The notes: generated by a model from the sequence alone, not told the origin. DNA of 18,818 nucleotides from an uncultured bacterium (GCA_937871115.1 CALMXW010000103.1:1-18818), one strand, 5' to 3'. Shown: positions 1-6,295, counted from the first letter of the stretch. Program-made: numbers and translations.

Positions 1-85
1 AGACGTGGCTGAGTGGCCGAAAGCGCCTCACTGCTAACGAGGTAGGGAGTAAAATCCCTCGAGGGTTCGAATCCCTCCGTCTCCG
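1..85 (+). tRNA. tRNA-Ser (anticodon GCU), 5' end cut by the window edge
   Basis: This is a class II tRNA decoding AGC and AGU. The anticodon GCT lies at 33-35 in the loop CTGCTAA (31-37). The long variable arm characteristic of tRNA-Ser has stem 44-48 paired with 55-59. The T-arm pairs 61-65 with 73-77 around the loop TTCGAAT. The acceptor 3' strand 78-84 pairs with bases 1-5, so the first two bases, expected to be GG, lie outside the window. The discriminator base is G85, as is usual for tRNA-Ser. No CCA is encoded after it, so the tail must be added by a nucleotidyltransferase. The next gene starts only 15 bases downstream. Confidence 0.95.
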
Positions 86-100
86 CAGGAACGTGATAGC

Positions 101-709
101 GTGTTCCGCGACCACCCTATGTATAAAAATATCCACTCTTATATTCCCTTCCAGCACGACAATATTGAGTTCAAGGATAACTTAATAAATTTCGCGCGTG
201 TTCAAAATAAGACAACGCCTGAAGGAGCGTTTTCAGCGGTTCTTATTTATGCGAACGTGATCGACTACCTTGCAAGACACTTACTAGAAAATCTGCTAAA
301 AATGGTCTCCGTACAATCTTACGTGAAATTTGGAGCGGTCTTGTTTTTAGACGGTCAAAAGAAACGCACGAACCTTCCCCTGGGAGAACTTTGCCGAGAA
401 CTTAGACTCTTTGAATTTCCAAGCAAAGAAGATTTCCTAGGTTCTCTGCAAGAGTTTAATAAACTACGTATCGATGTAATGCACAAGCTTATGGAGCTTG
501 ACCCTTCGGACACCACACGGAGGTTCGATACTAGTATTGTACGTATCGGTGAGATAGCGGAAGATTTACTGGCAAAGTATGGCGCAATTACATCTGGTCT
601 TACAACGGCATGGAACACGGCCATCAGTACGCCCACTCAAACGGGAACATCTACATCCCAAACGCCGATAGAACAAAATGAGCAGACCGTTCCTTCTAAA
701 TCTGCCTAG
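101..709 (+). CDS. hypothetical protein with a HEPN-like RX4H motif
   Basis: The product has 202 residues and I do not recognise its family with certainty. The helical region of roughly residues 40-160 contains EFNKLRIDVMHKL (about 118-130), in which R123 and H128 form the R-X4-H signature of HEPN domains. Many HEPN proteins are RNases of toxin or defence systems. The tail from about residue 165 is rich in Thr, Ser and Gln and looks disordered. There is no signal peptide or membrane segment. The GTG start at 101 has AGGA at 87-90 upstream. An ATG at 119 is the alternative but has no visible ribosome site. The TAG stop lies inside the first core box of the attC-like palindrome that follows. 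Base composition looks more A+T-rich than the core genes. No nucleotidyltransferase antitoxin partner of the kind often paired with HEPN toxins is adjacent. That it is a gene is likely; its function is a guess. Confidence 0.6.
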   Translation: MFRDHPMYKNIHSYIPFQHDNIEFKDNLINFARVQNKTTPEGAFSAVLIYANVIDYLARHLLENLLKMVSVQSYVKFGAVLFLDGQKKRTNLPLGELCRELRLFEFPSKEDFLGSLQEFNKLRIDVMHKLMELDPSDTTRRFDTSIVRIGEIAEDLLAKYGAITSGLTTAWNTAISTPTQTGTSTSQTPIEQNEQTVPSKSA

Positions 710-789
710 CTGCAAAGTCGCCAAAGAACCTTTACACTGCTTGGAACGGCAAGGTTCTAGACCGGCCACGCCGCATTGTCGTGTTAGAT
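704..789 (+). other. candidate attC-like integron recombination site
   Basis: This is an imperfect palindrome of 86 bases between two unrelated genes. The left box GCCTAGC (704-710) differs by one base from the R'' consensus RYYYAAC. The right box GTTAGAT (783-789) matches the R' consensus GTTRRRY exactly. The two boxes pair over six of seven positions if G-T wobbles are allowed. Inside them, 713-715 can pair with 776-778, and a perfect 8-bp stem joins 725-732 (AGAACCTT) to 751-758. The upstream stop codon (707-709) sits in R'' and the downstream ATG (788) overlaps R', as is common in integron cassettes. The palindrome is asymmetric, no second site is clear, and no integrase is in the window, so this is tentative. 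Confidence 0.4.
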
Positions 790-1174
790 GTTTGATATTA
801 TGAATTACAAAGAAGACGAAATTTTAAAAAGATACATTGAAACGATTGAATCTAATATGGATGGGTTTTTTAAGCTAGTTCACTTCCTCACTCCGAAATG
901 GTTTCAGTTTTTGGGCTATCTTTCGATTGTCAGTGTTTTTTGGTACATAGCTAAGTCAACAGGGAATAATCTACTATATGTAATCACTGTTATTTCTGAA
1001 GTGTTAGTGGTTACGTCAATCTTGGGATTTATTGATACTATTAACCACCTGACTTTCAAATCAAAGATCATTAGTCAGCTCATGGGGTTTATGCTGGTTG
1101 TTCTGCCACTGTTCTGGCTCTCAACATTTACAACACTAACTATAGTTGATTTCTTAACTTTTCAGTTTGGATAA
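788..1174 (+). CDS. small three-helix membrane protein, unknown function
   Basis: The product has 128 residues. A charged, cytoplasmic-looking N-terminus (about 1-30) is followed by three hydrophobic segments at about 36-54, 62-82 and 97-122. No family is recognised and no catalytic motif is visible. The ATG at 788 overlaps the right core box of the attC-like element. A second in-frame ATG lies at 800. Neither start has a Shine-Dalgarno site. The gene is visibly A+T-rich compared with the housekeeping genes further right. Its position directly behind the HEPN-like gene, across the palindrome, suggests an accessory cassette rather than a core gene. Confidence 0.6.
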   Translation: MFDIMNYKEDEILKRYIETIESNMDGFFKLVHFLTPKWFQFLGYLSIVSVFWYIAKSTGNNLLYVITVISEVLVVTSILGFIDTINHLTFKSKIISQLMGFMLVVLPLFWLSTFTTLTIVDFLTFQFG

Positions 1175-1210
1175 GGGTTTAAAAAATACAGAGCTTTAGT
1201 TTAAGGTAGC

Positions 1211-1260
1211 CTGTCGGTATAGTTGGATTTAGATCTGCCCGCGGCTCAAGATACCAACAG
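1211..1260. repeat. imperfect inverted repeat in the intergenic region 1175-1290
   Basis: CTGTCGGTAT (1211-1220) pairs with ATACCAACAG (1251-1260) at 9 of 10 positions around a 30-base loop. A second pair, AGGGTTT (1174-1180) and AAACCCT (1261-1267), lies outside it but is spaced asymmetrically. No T-run follows, so it does not look like an intrinsic terminator. The 116-base gap shows no other gene and no clear promoter. Confidence 0.35.
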
Positions 1261-1290
1261 AAACCCTGAATAACTCAATTAAACTTTTAC

Positions 1291-1821
1291 ATGAAATACG
1301 TCGCATTACTCCGCGGGATAAATGTTGGGGGAAATCATAAAGTCGAGATGAAGAAGCTCAGGGTGCTTTTCGAATCTCTGGGTTTTCTCAATGTGTCTAC
1401 TTATATCAATTCGGGAAATGTTATTTTCGAATCGGAAGACAAGACGGAGGTTGTTTTCAGAAAAGTTGAAGGCGGCTTGAAGAAAGAATTTGGATTTGAA
1501 ATCCCGGTGCTGGTGAAAAAACAATCTGAAATGCAGAAAATAGTAGAAGCTATTCCCGAGGGTTGGCAGAATGATGCTCTTCAAAGGACTGACGTGGCTT
1601 ATTTATTCGCAGAGGCCGATTCGAAAAAGATCATCGCCGAGCTCCCCATAAAAAGAGAATTGGTTGAAATAAAATATGTGAAGGGGGCGATCATCTGGAA
1701 CGTGAAAAGAGAAGATGTAATCAAAAGCCATCTTGCAAAAATTATCGGCCACAAGCTGTATAAATCTATGACGATAAGAAATGTAAACACCGCTAGATAT
1801 TTAGCAGAAAAATATGTATAG
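1291..1821 (+). CDS. DUF1697 family protein
   Basis: The product has 176 residues, the normal length for the DUF1697 family (PF08002). The N-terminus carries the family hallmark: ALLRGINVGGNHKVEMKKLR, then a TYINSGNVIFES stretch at about residues 38-49. The family is cytosolic and its biochemical function is not established. The C-terminal region (about 140-165) has the expected pattern of a conserved Lys/Thr-rich segment and RNVNTARYL. The ATG at 1291 is chosen because the family motif starts directly after it. No Shine-Dalgarno site is visible. Genes of this type are scattered among bacteria and are often acquired, which fits the accessory character of this end of the window. It lies 82 bases upstream of the VOC gene on the same strand. 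Confidence 0.9.
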   Translation: MKYVALLRGINVGGNHKVEMKKLRVLFESLGFLNVSTYINSGNVIFESEDKTEVVFRKVEGGLKKEFGFEIPVLVKKQSEMQKIVEAIPEGWQNDALQRTDVAYLFAEADSKKIIAELPIKRELVEIKYVKGAIIWNVKREDVIKSHLAKIIGHKLYKSMTIRNVNTARYLAEKYV

Positions 1822-1891
1822 TGAGGGTACTGGGGGGATTTGAGCGTGCGATAAAAAAGAGCAGTATCTCTCAAAAGATTATTCACATTAC

Positions 1892-1897
1892 TATAAA
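1892..1897 (+). promoter_or_regulatory. -10-like box close to the VOC gene start
   Basis: TATAAA sits exactly six bases before the ATG at 1904, and no Shine-Dalgarno site is present. This matches the spacing seen before dprA, dedA and the methyltransferase gene and suggests a leaderless transcript. The overlapping TACTAT at 1889-1894 is an alternative. No good -35 box is visible. Confidence 0.4.
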
Positions 1898-1903
1898 ATA
1901 AAT

Positions 1904-2362
1904 ATGCAAAATAAAATTACGGCTTGCCTCTGGTTTGAGAAAGATTTGCCTCAGGTCGTGGAATACTACAAGAATATCTTTAAAGACAATTTCCGTGTGG
2001 TCCATCTCGGAGACTTGGGAAATGGGCCCGGTGGTGAATTTCAATTTGGCACGGTCGAGATTTTCGGCACACGCTTCGATCTGCTCGCTGCGGGGCCGAC
2101 CTTTAAATTCACAGAGGCTGTATCGTTTACTATAAATACCGAAGATCAGGAAGAGACCGATTATTATTGGGATTCCTTTGTGGCCGATGGCGGGGCGGAG
2201 AGCCAGTGTGGCTGGTGTAAGGATAAGTATGGTTTGTCTTGGCAGGTTGTCCCGAAAAAATTGACCGAACTCTCTACCTCTTCCGACAAAGAAAAAAGAG
2301 ACTACGCTATGCAACAAATGTTTCAGATGAAGAAAATTATAATCAAAGATCTGGAGAAGTAG
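1904..2362 (+). CDS. PhnB-like VOC family protein (glyoxalase/dioxygenase fold)
   Basis: The product has 152 residues and belongs to the PhnB-like branch of the vicinal oxygen chelate superfamily (3-demethylubiquinone-9 3-methyltransferase-type domain, PF06983). Typical family features are the opening KITACLWFEKDLPQVVEYYK (residues 4-23), the central SFTINTEDQEETDYYW (about 94-109) and the closing GWCKDKYGLSWQVVP (about 123-137). Members are small cytosolic proteins. Most have no proven substrate, and assignment to a specific reaction is not justified here. The ATG at 1904 lies next to a -10-like box and gives the expected family N-terminus. The gene ends at a strong bidirectional terminator and shares it with the convergent gene at 2427-2690. 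Confidence 0.88.
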   Translation: MQNKITACLWFEKDLPQVVEYYKNIFKDNFRVVHLGDLGNGPGGEFQFGTVEIFGTRFDLLAAGPTFKFTEAVSFTINTEDQEETDYYWDSFVADGGAESQCGWCKDKYGLSWQVVPKKLTELSTSSDKEKRDYAMQQMFQMKKIIIKDLEK

Positions 2363-2368
2363 TAAAAG

Positions 2369-2403
2369 AAAACAGGCCAAGATTTCTCAGGGCCTGTTTT
2401 TGG
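2369..2403. terminator. bidirectional intrinsic terminator
   Basis: AAAACAGGCC (2369-2378) pairs with GGCCTGTTTT (2391-2400) as a perfect 10-bp stem around a 12-base loop. A T-run follows on both strands. It lies between convergent genes, the VOC gene (+) and the short lipoprotein-like gene (-), and can end both transcripts. Confidence 0.9.
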
Positions 2404-2426
2404 TTTTCGAGAGGGCTAGTAGAGGA

Positions 2427-2690
2427 CTAGTAATAGATCACTGTTTTGTGTCCGCTCGAAAGGCATTCTTTTTCATCACGCATGATGATCGCGCCCATGG
2501 CGACGAGCGCTGCGCGGCGTCTTGCGACGAATTTTTGGCGTTCGCCATACTCGGGTCGATATCCCCGTGCTATTCCTTGCTGAAAGGTACCTTCCAAGAT
2601 ACATGGATTCCTTGGTCCCTCTGTGCTGATCGAAAAGATAATCTCCGCGGCGCATCCTACAAGAAACAAGATGGTAAAGTATATTCGCAT
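2427..2690 (-). CDS. small predicted lipoprotein, unknown function
   Basis: The product has 87 residues. The N-terminus is a short hydrophobic segment (about 4-17) with LVGC at residues 10-13, which fits a type II signal peptide lipobox with C13 as the lipidated cysteine. The mature part is small and basic and holds two further cysteines, at about positions 30 and 76. No family is recognised. The gene is supported by its signals: a near-consensus promoter at 2730-2758, GGAG seven bases before the ATG, and the bidirectional terminator after its stop. Open frames on the opposite strand lack such signals. If the lipobox reading is wrong, the segment could be a simple membrane anchor. Confidence 0.65.
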   Translation of the reverse strand: MRIYFTILFLVGCAAEIIFSISTEGPRNPCILEGTFQQGIARGYRPEYGERQKFVARRRAALVAMGAIIMRDEKECLSSGHKTVIYY

Positions 2691-2729
2691 GACTATTCTC
2701 CGTATTCTCAGAACAAGTAGACTTCTTTC

Positions 2730-2758
2730 TGTATATCTAATCTATAAAGCTTTGTCAA
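2730..2758 (-). promoter_or_regulatory. sigma70-type promoter of the lipoprotein-like gene
   Basis: On the - strand the -35 box is TTGACA (2753-2758), a perfect consensus match. A 17-base spacer follows, then the -10 box TATACA (2730-2735). The predicted transcript start near 2723 gives a leader of about 33 bases containing the GGAG ribosome site. This is the best classical promoter in the window. Confidence 0.75.
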
Positions 2759-2779
2759 TGTATTCTGTACGAGCGTGAA

Positions 2780-2788
2780 TGTTACAAT
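2780..2788 (+). promoter_or_regulatory. extended -10 promoter of dprA, predicted leaderless
   Basis: TGTTACAAT (2780-2788) is an extended -10 box of the form TG-N-TACAAT. The dprA ATG follows after six bases, so transcription should begin at or beside the A of the ATG. No Shine-Dalgarno site fits in that space. The same nine bases with the same spacing stand before the DedA gene at 7193-7201. Confidence 0.6.
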
Positions 2789-2794
2789 CTCCGC

Positions 2795-3685
2795 ATGTCG
2801 TACCCTATCCGCGAGCTTCCTCCCGAAGAATTTCCTCCGCAACTTTTCGAAATCCCTCAGCCGCCCAAGCAGCTTTTTCTCGCGGGTGCACTTCCCTCTC
2901 CGGAGACGGTCTTGCTCGCGGTAGTGGGCTCGCGGCGGTGCACGACGTACGGCAAAGATGCGTGCGAAAAAATTATTTCCGGGCTTCGAGGATACGATAT
3001 CGCCATTGTCTCCGGCCTCGCTCTCGGTATCGACGCACTCGCCCACCGCACCGCCCTTGATGCGGGACTCCAGACACTCGCGGTGCCGGGCTCGGGGCTC
3101 AGCCCGCACGTGCTCTATCCGCAGAGCAATGTTCGCCTCGCGGAAGAGATTGTTTCAAAGGGCGGTGGCTTGCTTTCGGAATATGAAAACGATTTTAAAG
3201 CGACGCTCTACAGTTTCCCCCAGCGCAATCGCATCATGGCAGGGCTCTGCCGTGCGGTGCTCGTGATAGAAGCGGATGAAAAAAGCGGGACGCTCATTAC
3301 CGCTCGCCTCGCTACAGAGTACAATCGTGATGTGCTCGCGGTACCAAACGGAATTTTCTCATCCAATTCGCGCGGGACAAACCGCCTCATCAAGCAGGGG
3401 GCGACACCGGTGGGGACAGGAGAAGACGTACTCGTGGCGCTCGGATTTGAGACGGGAAATACTTTTGGTTTTGATTCTGCTGATAGAGAGAAAGAAGAAA
3501 AAATTCTCGCCGAGCTCTCCGATGCAGAGCGGCATATTTGGGAGCTCTTGATCGAGCCGCTTCCTCGCGACGAGATCATCCGCACGGCGAAATTCTCAGT
3601 GCAAGAAATAAATTCACTTTTGATGGTGATGGAAATAAAAGGGCTCGTGAAAGAAGAGCTCGGAGAAATACGGAGGGGCATGTAA
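2795..3685 (+). CDS. dprA: DNA processing protein DprA
   Basis: DprA binds single-stranded DNA and loads RecA on incoming DNA during natural transformation in the cytoplasm. The product has 296 residues. The Rossmann-like core is clear: VVGSRRCTTYG (about 43-53), SGLALGIDALAH (about 73-84), VPGSGLSPHVLYPQSN (about 97-112), FPQRNRIMAG (about 140-149) and a SGTLITARLA stretch (about 164-173). A C-terminal winged-helix segment follows at about 230-290. The N-terminal SAM-like domain of many DprA proteins is absent, so the protein is shorter than the 360 or so residues common elsewhere. The ATG at 2795 is fixed by the extended -10 box six bases upstream. The stop codon touches the T-run of the terminator of the convergent small gene. 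Conservation of dprA fits DNA uptake in small-genome bacteria. Confidence 0.95.
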   Translation: MSYPIRELPPEEFPPQLFEIPQPPKQLFLAGALPSPETVLLAVVGSRRCTTYGKDACEKIISGLRGYDIAIVSGLALGIDALAHRTALDAGLQTLAVPGSGLSPHVLYPQSNVRLAEEIVSKGGGLLSEYENDFKATLYSFPQRNRIMAGLCRAVLVIEADEKSGTLITARLATEYNRDVLAVPNGIFSSNSRGTNRLIKQGATPVGTGEDVLVALGFETGNTFGFDSADREKEEKILAELSDAERHIWELLIEPLPRDEIIRTAKFSVQEINSLLMVMEIKGLVKEELGEIRRGM

Positions 3686-3710
3686 AAAGCGGGACCTTTC
3701 GACCCCGCTT
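3684..3710 (-). terminator. intrinsic terminator of the small gene 3810-3935
   Basis: Read on the - strand, AAGCGGG (3710-3704) pairs with CCCGCTT (3693-3687) as a 7-bp stem with a 10-base loop, followed by a T-run at 3688-3684. On the + strand no T-run follows, so it should stop dprA transcription only weakly. The T-run overlaps the dprA stop codon. Between this terminator and the small gene (3711-3809) I see no gene. That stretch holds a 6-bp hairpin with a GAAA tetraloop on the - strand (3757-3772). Confidence 0.75.
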
Positions 3711-3809
3711 CCTCCAACGTCTAGACGCTCTTCAATCTCTGGCCCGAGTCCGACAACTCAGCTTTCGCTGAATTCCTGTGTGAATACGGCAACAGGCAGC
3801 CTTGGTTCG

Positions 3810-3935
3810 TTAGAACTCGGGGTCGAGGATGATGGGCGCTTCCCAGCTGGGCTCGATGACCGTCTCTTTGGTTCCGCCGATCACCCTGTCGACGGGACTA
3901 CAGCGCGGATCGGGCCACCACTTTTTCTCGTCCAT
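3810..3935 (-). CDS. 41-residue small protein, unknown function
   Basis: This short reading frame begins MDEKKWWPDPRCSPVDRVIG and ends ILDPEF. It is acidic, soluble-looking, rich in Pro and Trp, and has a single cysteine at residue 12. I do not recognise a family. The case for a real gene rests on signals: GGAG lies seven bases before the ATG, one of the best ribosome sites in the window. An extended -10 box lies upstream at 4019-4027 and a terminator downstream at 3684-3710. Codon use favours G/C-ending codons like its neighbours. It sits alone between dprA and topA on the opposite strand. Overlapping + strand frames lack comparable signals. Confidence 0.6.
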   Translation of the reverse strand: MDEKKWWPDPRCSPVDRVIGGTKETVIEPSWEAPIILDPEF

Positions 3936-4018
3936 CGGATTTCTCCAGTAAAGTTTAAATCAACCATTATCTCGCTGCTACATCTCACAGCAGAGTGAAT
4001 GTCCTTATTCCGTTTTTT

Positions 4019-4027
4019 ATACTATCA
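4019..4027 (-). promoter_or_regulatory. extended -10 promoter for the small gene 3810-3935
   Basis: On the - strand TGATAGTAT (4027-4019) is an extended -10 box. A weak -35-like TTGCAA lies at 4041-4046, sixteen bases further upstream. The predicted leader is about 75 bases and contains a small stem (CTGCT/AGCAG, within 3976-3994). TTGCAA is its own reverse complement and could serve both divergent promoters. Confidence 0.45.
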
Positions 4028-4040
4028 TAGAGAAGAATGT

Positions 4041-4069
4041 TTGCAAAAAGTACACATATATAGTATTTA
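4041..4069 (+). promoter_or_regulatory. weak promoter candidate for topA
   Basis: TTGCAA (4041-4046), a 17-base spacer and TATTTA (4064-4069) resemble a weak promoter. The -10 box ends nine bases before the topA ATG, so the leader would be nearly absent. The region is very A+T-rich, which makes such matches cheap. No Shine-Dalgarno site is visible. Confidence 0.3.
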
Positions 4070-4078
4070 ATTAAACCC

Positions 4079-6259
4079 ATGAAGCTTTTAATCGTCGAGT
4101 CGCCTTCAAAGGCCAAGACTATATCGAAATATTTAGGAGCCGGATTTAAGGTCACCGCATCGGTAGGCCACATCCGCGATCTTCCGAAAAGCAACAAAGC
4201 CGCGCTCGATATTCCCGGCGGTTTCGTGCCGCACTATGAAGTGGTAAAGGGCAAAGAGAAAATCGTCGCAGAGATCCAAACACTCGCAGACAAGGCAGAT
4301 GAAGTCCTCCTCGCGACCGACCCCGACCGCGAAGGCGAAGCGATAGCCTGGCACATTGCGCAGGCGGCAGGGCTCAAGCGGCCCAAGCGTGTGGTCTTTC
4401 ACGAGATTACCGAGAGTGCTATCAAAGAGGCCATAAAACATCCTCGTGGTATCGATCAAAATCTCCGTCAAGCACAGGAAGCTCGCCGTGTGCTCGACCG
4501 CCTCGTGGGTTACGACCTCTCTGGTCTCATCTGGAAAAAACTTCGCTACGGGCTCTCGGCGGGGCGTGTGCAATCCCCCGCTCTCCGCATCCTCTGTGAG
4601 CGTGAGCGAGAAATCCGCGCGTTTGTTCCCGAAGATTATTGGGTGCTTTCGGTAGATGTAGAAACCCACGCCAAAGAAAAAATTACTCTCACGTGTGCCG
4701 AAGAGCCGCGCGATGAAAAAGTCGCCTCCAATATTTTCGAGACCGCACAAAAAGGAAAATGGAAAGTTACTGATCTGAAAGAGTCTGAAGCCAAGCGCTC
4801 TCCTCGCGCGCCGTTTATCACTTCTACTCTCCAGCAGGTCGCCTCGACCCGCCTCGGGTTCTCTCCTTCGCGCACTATGCAGATCGCGCAGAAGCTTTAT
4901 GAATCGGGAGCTATCACCTACATGCGTACCGACTCCACTACTCTTTCCAAAGAAGCGGTGGCGACCATGGCGGTGGCAATAGAAAAAGAATTCGGAAAAG
5001 AGTTTGTCGACCTCCGCGAATACAAAACGAAATCGAAAAATGCGCAGGAGGCGCACGAAGCTATTCGCCCCACCGATGCACGTGTAAAGAGGGCCGGGCA
5101 TTCGAAAGAACAGCAAGATCTCTACGCTCTCATTCGCGCTCGCACCCTCGCCTCGCAGATGGCCGACGCAAAACTTCTGAAGACGAAAATTATTGCCAAT
5201 GTAGAAGGTGGCGGAATCCCCGACTTCGGTGTCACGGGCTCACGGCTGCTCTTTGCTGGCTGGCTCCTCGCCGATCCGGCTGCTCGCGAAGATGATGTTG
5301 AGCTTCCGAAAGTTTCTGTTGCTGACCCACTCAAGCTCATCGAAGCGCATTCCGACAAAAAACAGACCGCACCGCCAAATCGCTATTCTGAAGCGGGGCT
5401 CGTGAAAGAGCTCGAGAAGCGAGGCATCGGCCGCCCTTCCACGTACGCGAGTATTACGAAGACTATCGTGGACAGAGGCTATGTGGAAAAAGAAAACAAA
5501 TCGCTCAAGCCCACTGCTACGGGCGAAGTCGTATCCGAATTTCTCGAAAAACACTTCGCGGATATTATTTCTGATGGATTTACTGCAGAGATGGAAGAAG
5601 AGCTCGACGATATTGCCAATGGCGAGCGCGGATACGAGAAGACGCTTTCGGATTTCTACACGCCGTTTCTGAAACAGGTAAAAAAGAAAGACAAAGAAGT
5701 GGAGAAGATCTCAAACCTCGGTCCCGCGCCCGAAGGCACCGTGTGTCCAAAGTGTGGCGCGCCGATGATCTTCAAACTCGGAAAAAATGGAAAGTTTCTT
5801 TCGTGCGACCGCTTCCCCGATTGCGATGGTGCGCGATCTGAAGATGGCACAGAGATGGAAGGGCCCAAGCTCACGGGTGAGATGTGTCCCGATTGCGGAA
5901 AGCCCCTCATCGAGCGCGATGGCCGCTTTGGCCGCTTCGTCGCGTGCTCGAATTATCCAAAGTGTAAGTATGTAAAGAAAGACGAGTCTGCTCCAGTGAC
6001 CACTGGTATAAAATGCCCGGTCTGCAAAGAGGGCGAGATGGCAGAGCGTCGCGGGCGATATGGTATTTTCTATTCCTGCTCGGATTATCCCAAGTGTAAG
6101 TATGCGATCAAAGCGAAGCCGACCGGCAATCTCTGTAAAGTCTGCGGTGCTCTGATGATGGAAGGCACGAAGACCATCCCCGAGCGTTGTAGCGACAAAG
6201 CTTGCCCCAACCACAATCCGCACAAGACAGAGAAGGTTGAGAAAAAAGGATCCAAGTAA
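4079..6259 (+). CDS. topA: type IA DNA topoisomerase I
   Basis: TopA relaxes negatively supercoiled DNA by single-strand passage through a covalent tyrosine intermediate. The product has 726 residues. The TOPRIM domain opens with LLIVESPSKAKTISKYLG (3-20) and carries the metal-binding ATDPDREGEAIAWH (79-92). The catalytic tyrosine is Y281 in GAITYMRTDST. GRPSTYASI (451-459) is another conserved family segment. Four C-terminal zinc ribbons follow, with cysteines at 556/559/576/582, 603/606/623/629, 646/649/667/673 and 686/689/704/709. The last is the most divergent, with a histidine close to its final cysteine. The ATG at 4079 starts the canonical N-terminus. No Shine-Dalgarno site is visible. 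The stop codon lies inside the stem of the downstream terminator. Confidence 0.98.
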   Translation: MKLLIVESPSKAKTISKYLGAGFKVTASVGHIRDLPKSNKAALDIPGGFVPHYEVVKGKEKIVAEIQTLADKADEVLLATDPDREGEAIAWHIAQAAGLKRPKRVVFHEITESAIKEAIKHPRGIDQNLRQAQEARRVLDRLVGYDLSGLIWKKLRYGLSAGRVQSPALRILCEREREIRAFVPEDYWVLSVDVETHAKEKITLTCAEEPRDEKVASNIFETAQKGKWKVTDLKESEAKRSPRAPFITSTLQQVASTRLGFSPSRTMQIAQKLYESGAITYMRTDSTTLSKEAVATMAVAIEKEFGKEFVDLREYKTKSKNAQEAHEAIRPTDARVKRAGHSKEQQDLYALIRARTLASQMADAKLLKTKIIANVEGGGIPDFGVTGSRLLFAGWLLADPAAREDDVELPKVSVADPLKLIEAHSDKKQTAPPNRYSEAGLVKELEKRGIGRPSTYASITKTIVDRGYVEKENKSLKPTATGEVVSEFLEKHFADIISDGFTAEMEEELDDIANGERGYEKTLSDFYTPFLKQVKKKDKEVEKISNLGPAPEGTVCPKCGAPMIFKLGKNGKFLSCDRFPDCDGARSEDGTEMEGPKLTGEMCPDCGKPLIERDGRFGRFVACSNYPKCKYVKKDESAPVTTGIKCPVCKEGEMAERRGRYGIFYSCSDYPKCKYAIKAKPTGNLCKVCGALMMEGTKTIPERCSDKACPNHNPHKTEKVEKKGSK

Positions 6260-6295
6260 AACAAAAAGTCCCCGTGTGGGGATTTTTTGTTTTAC
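6256..6295. terminator. bidirectional terminator shared by topA and the M50 gene
   Basis: An 18-base arm (6256-6273) pairs with 6278-6295 around the loop GTGT with only one G-T wobble. The GC core CCCC/GGGG is flanked by A and T runs, so it works as a terminator on both strands. The topA stop codon (6257-6259) lies in the left arm and the M50 stop codon (6292-6294) in the right arm. Both coding ends are thus part of the hairpin. Confidence 0.95.

Noticed and set aside
725..758. Intrinsic terminator for the HEPN-like gene
   Set aside because: The 8-bp stem has an 18-base loop and no T-run on either strand. It fits better as the inner stem of the attC-like element.
1177..1228. Second attC site formed by GTTTAAA and GTTGGAT
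   Set aside because: The left box lacks the conserved final C, the span is below usual attC length, and no internal L-box pairing was found.
3780..3998. + strand open frame of 72 codons between dprA and topA
   Set aside because: It has no ribosome site or promoter. The opposite strand has a short gene with complete signals over the same bases.
4133..5116. Long - strand open frame (327 codons) inside topA
   Set aside because: topA is unambiguous over this range, and the antisense product looks like the complement of biased codons.
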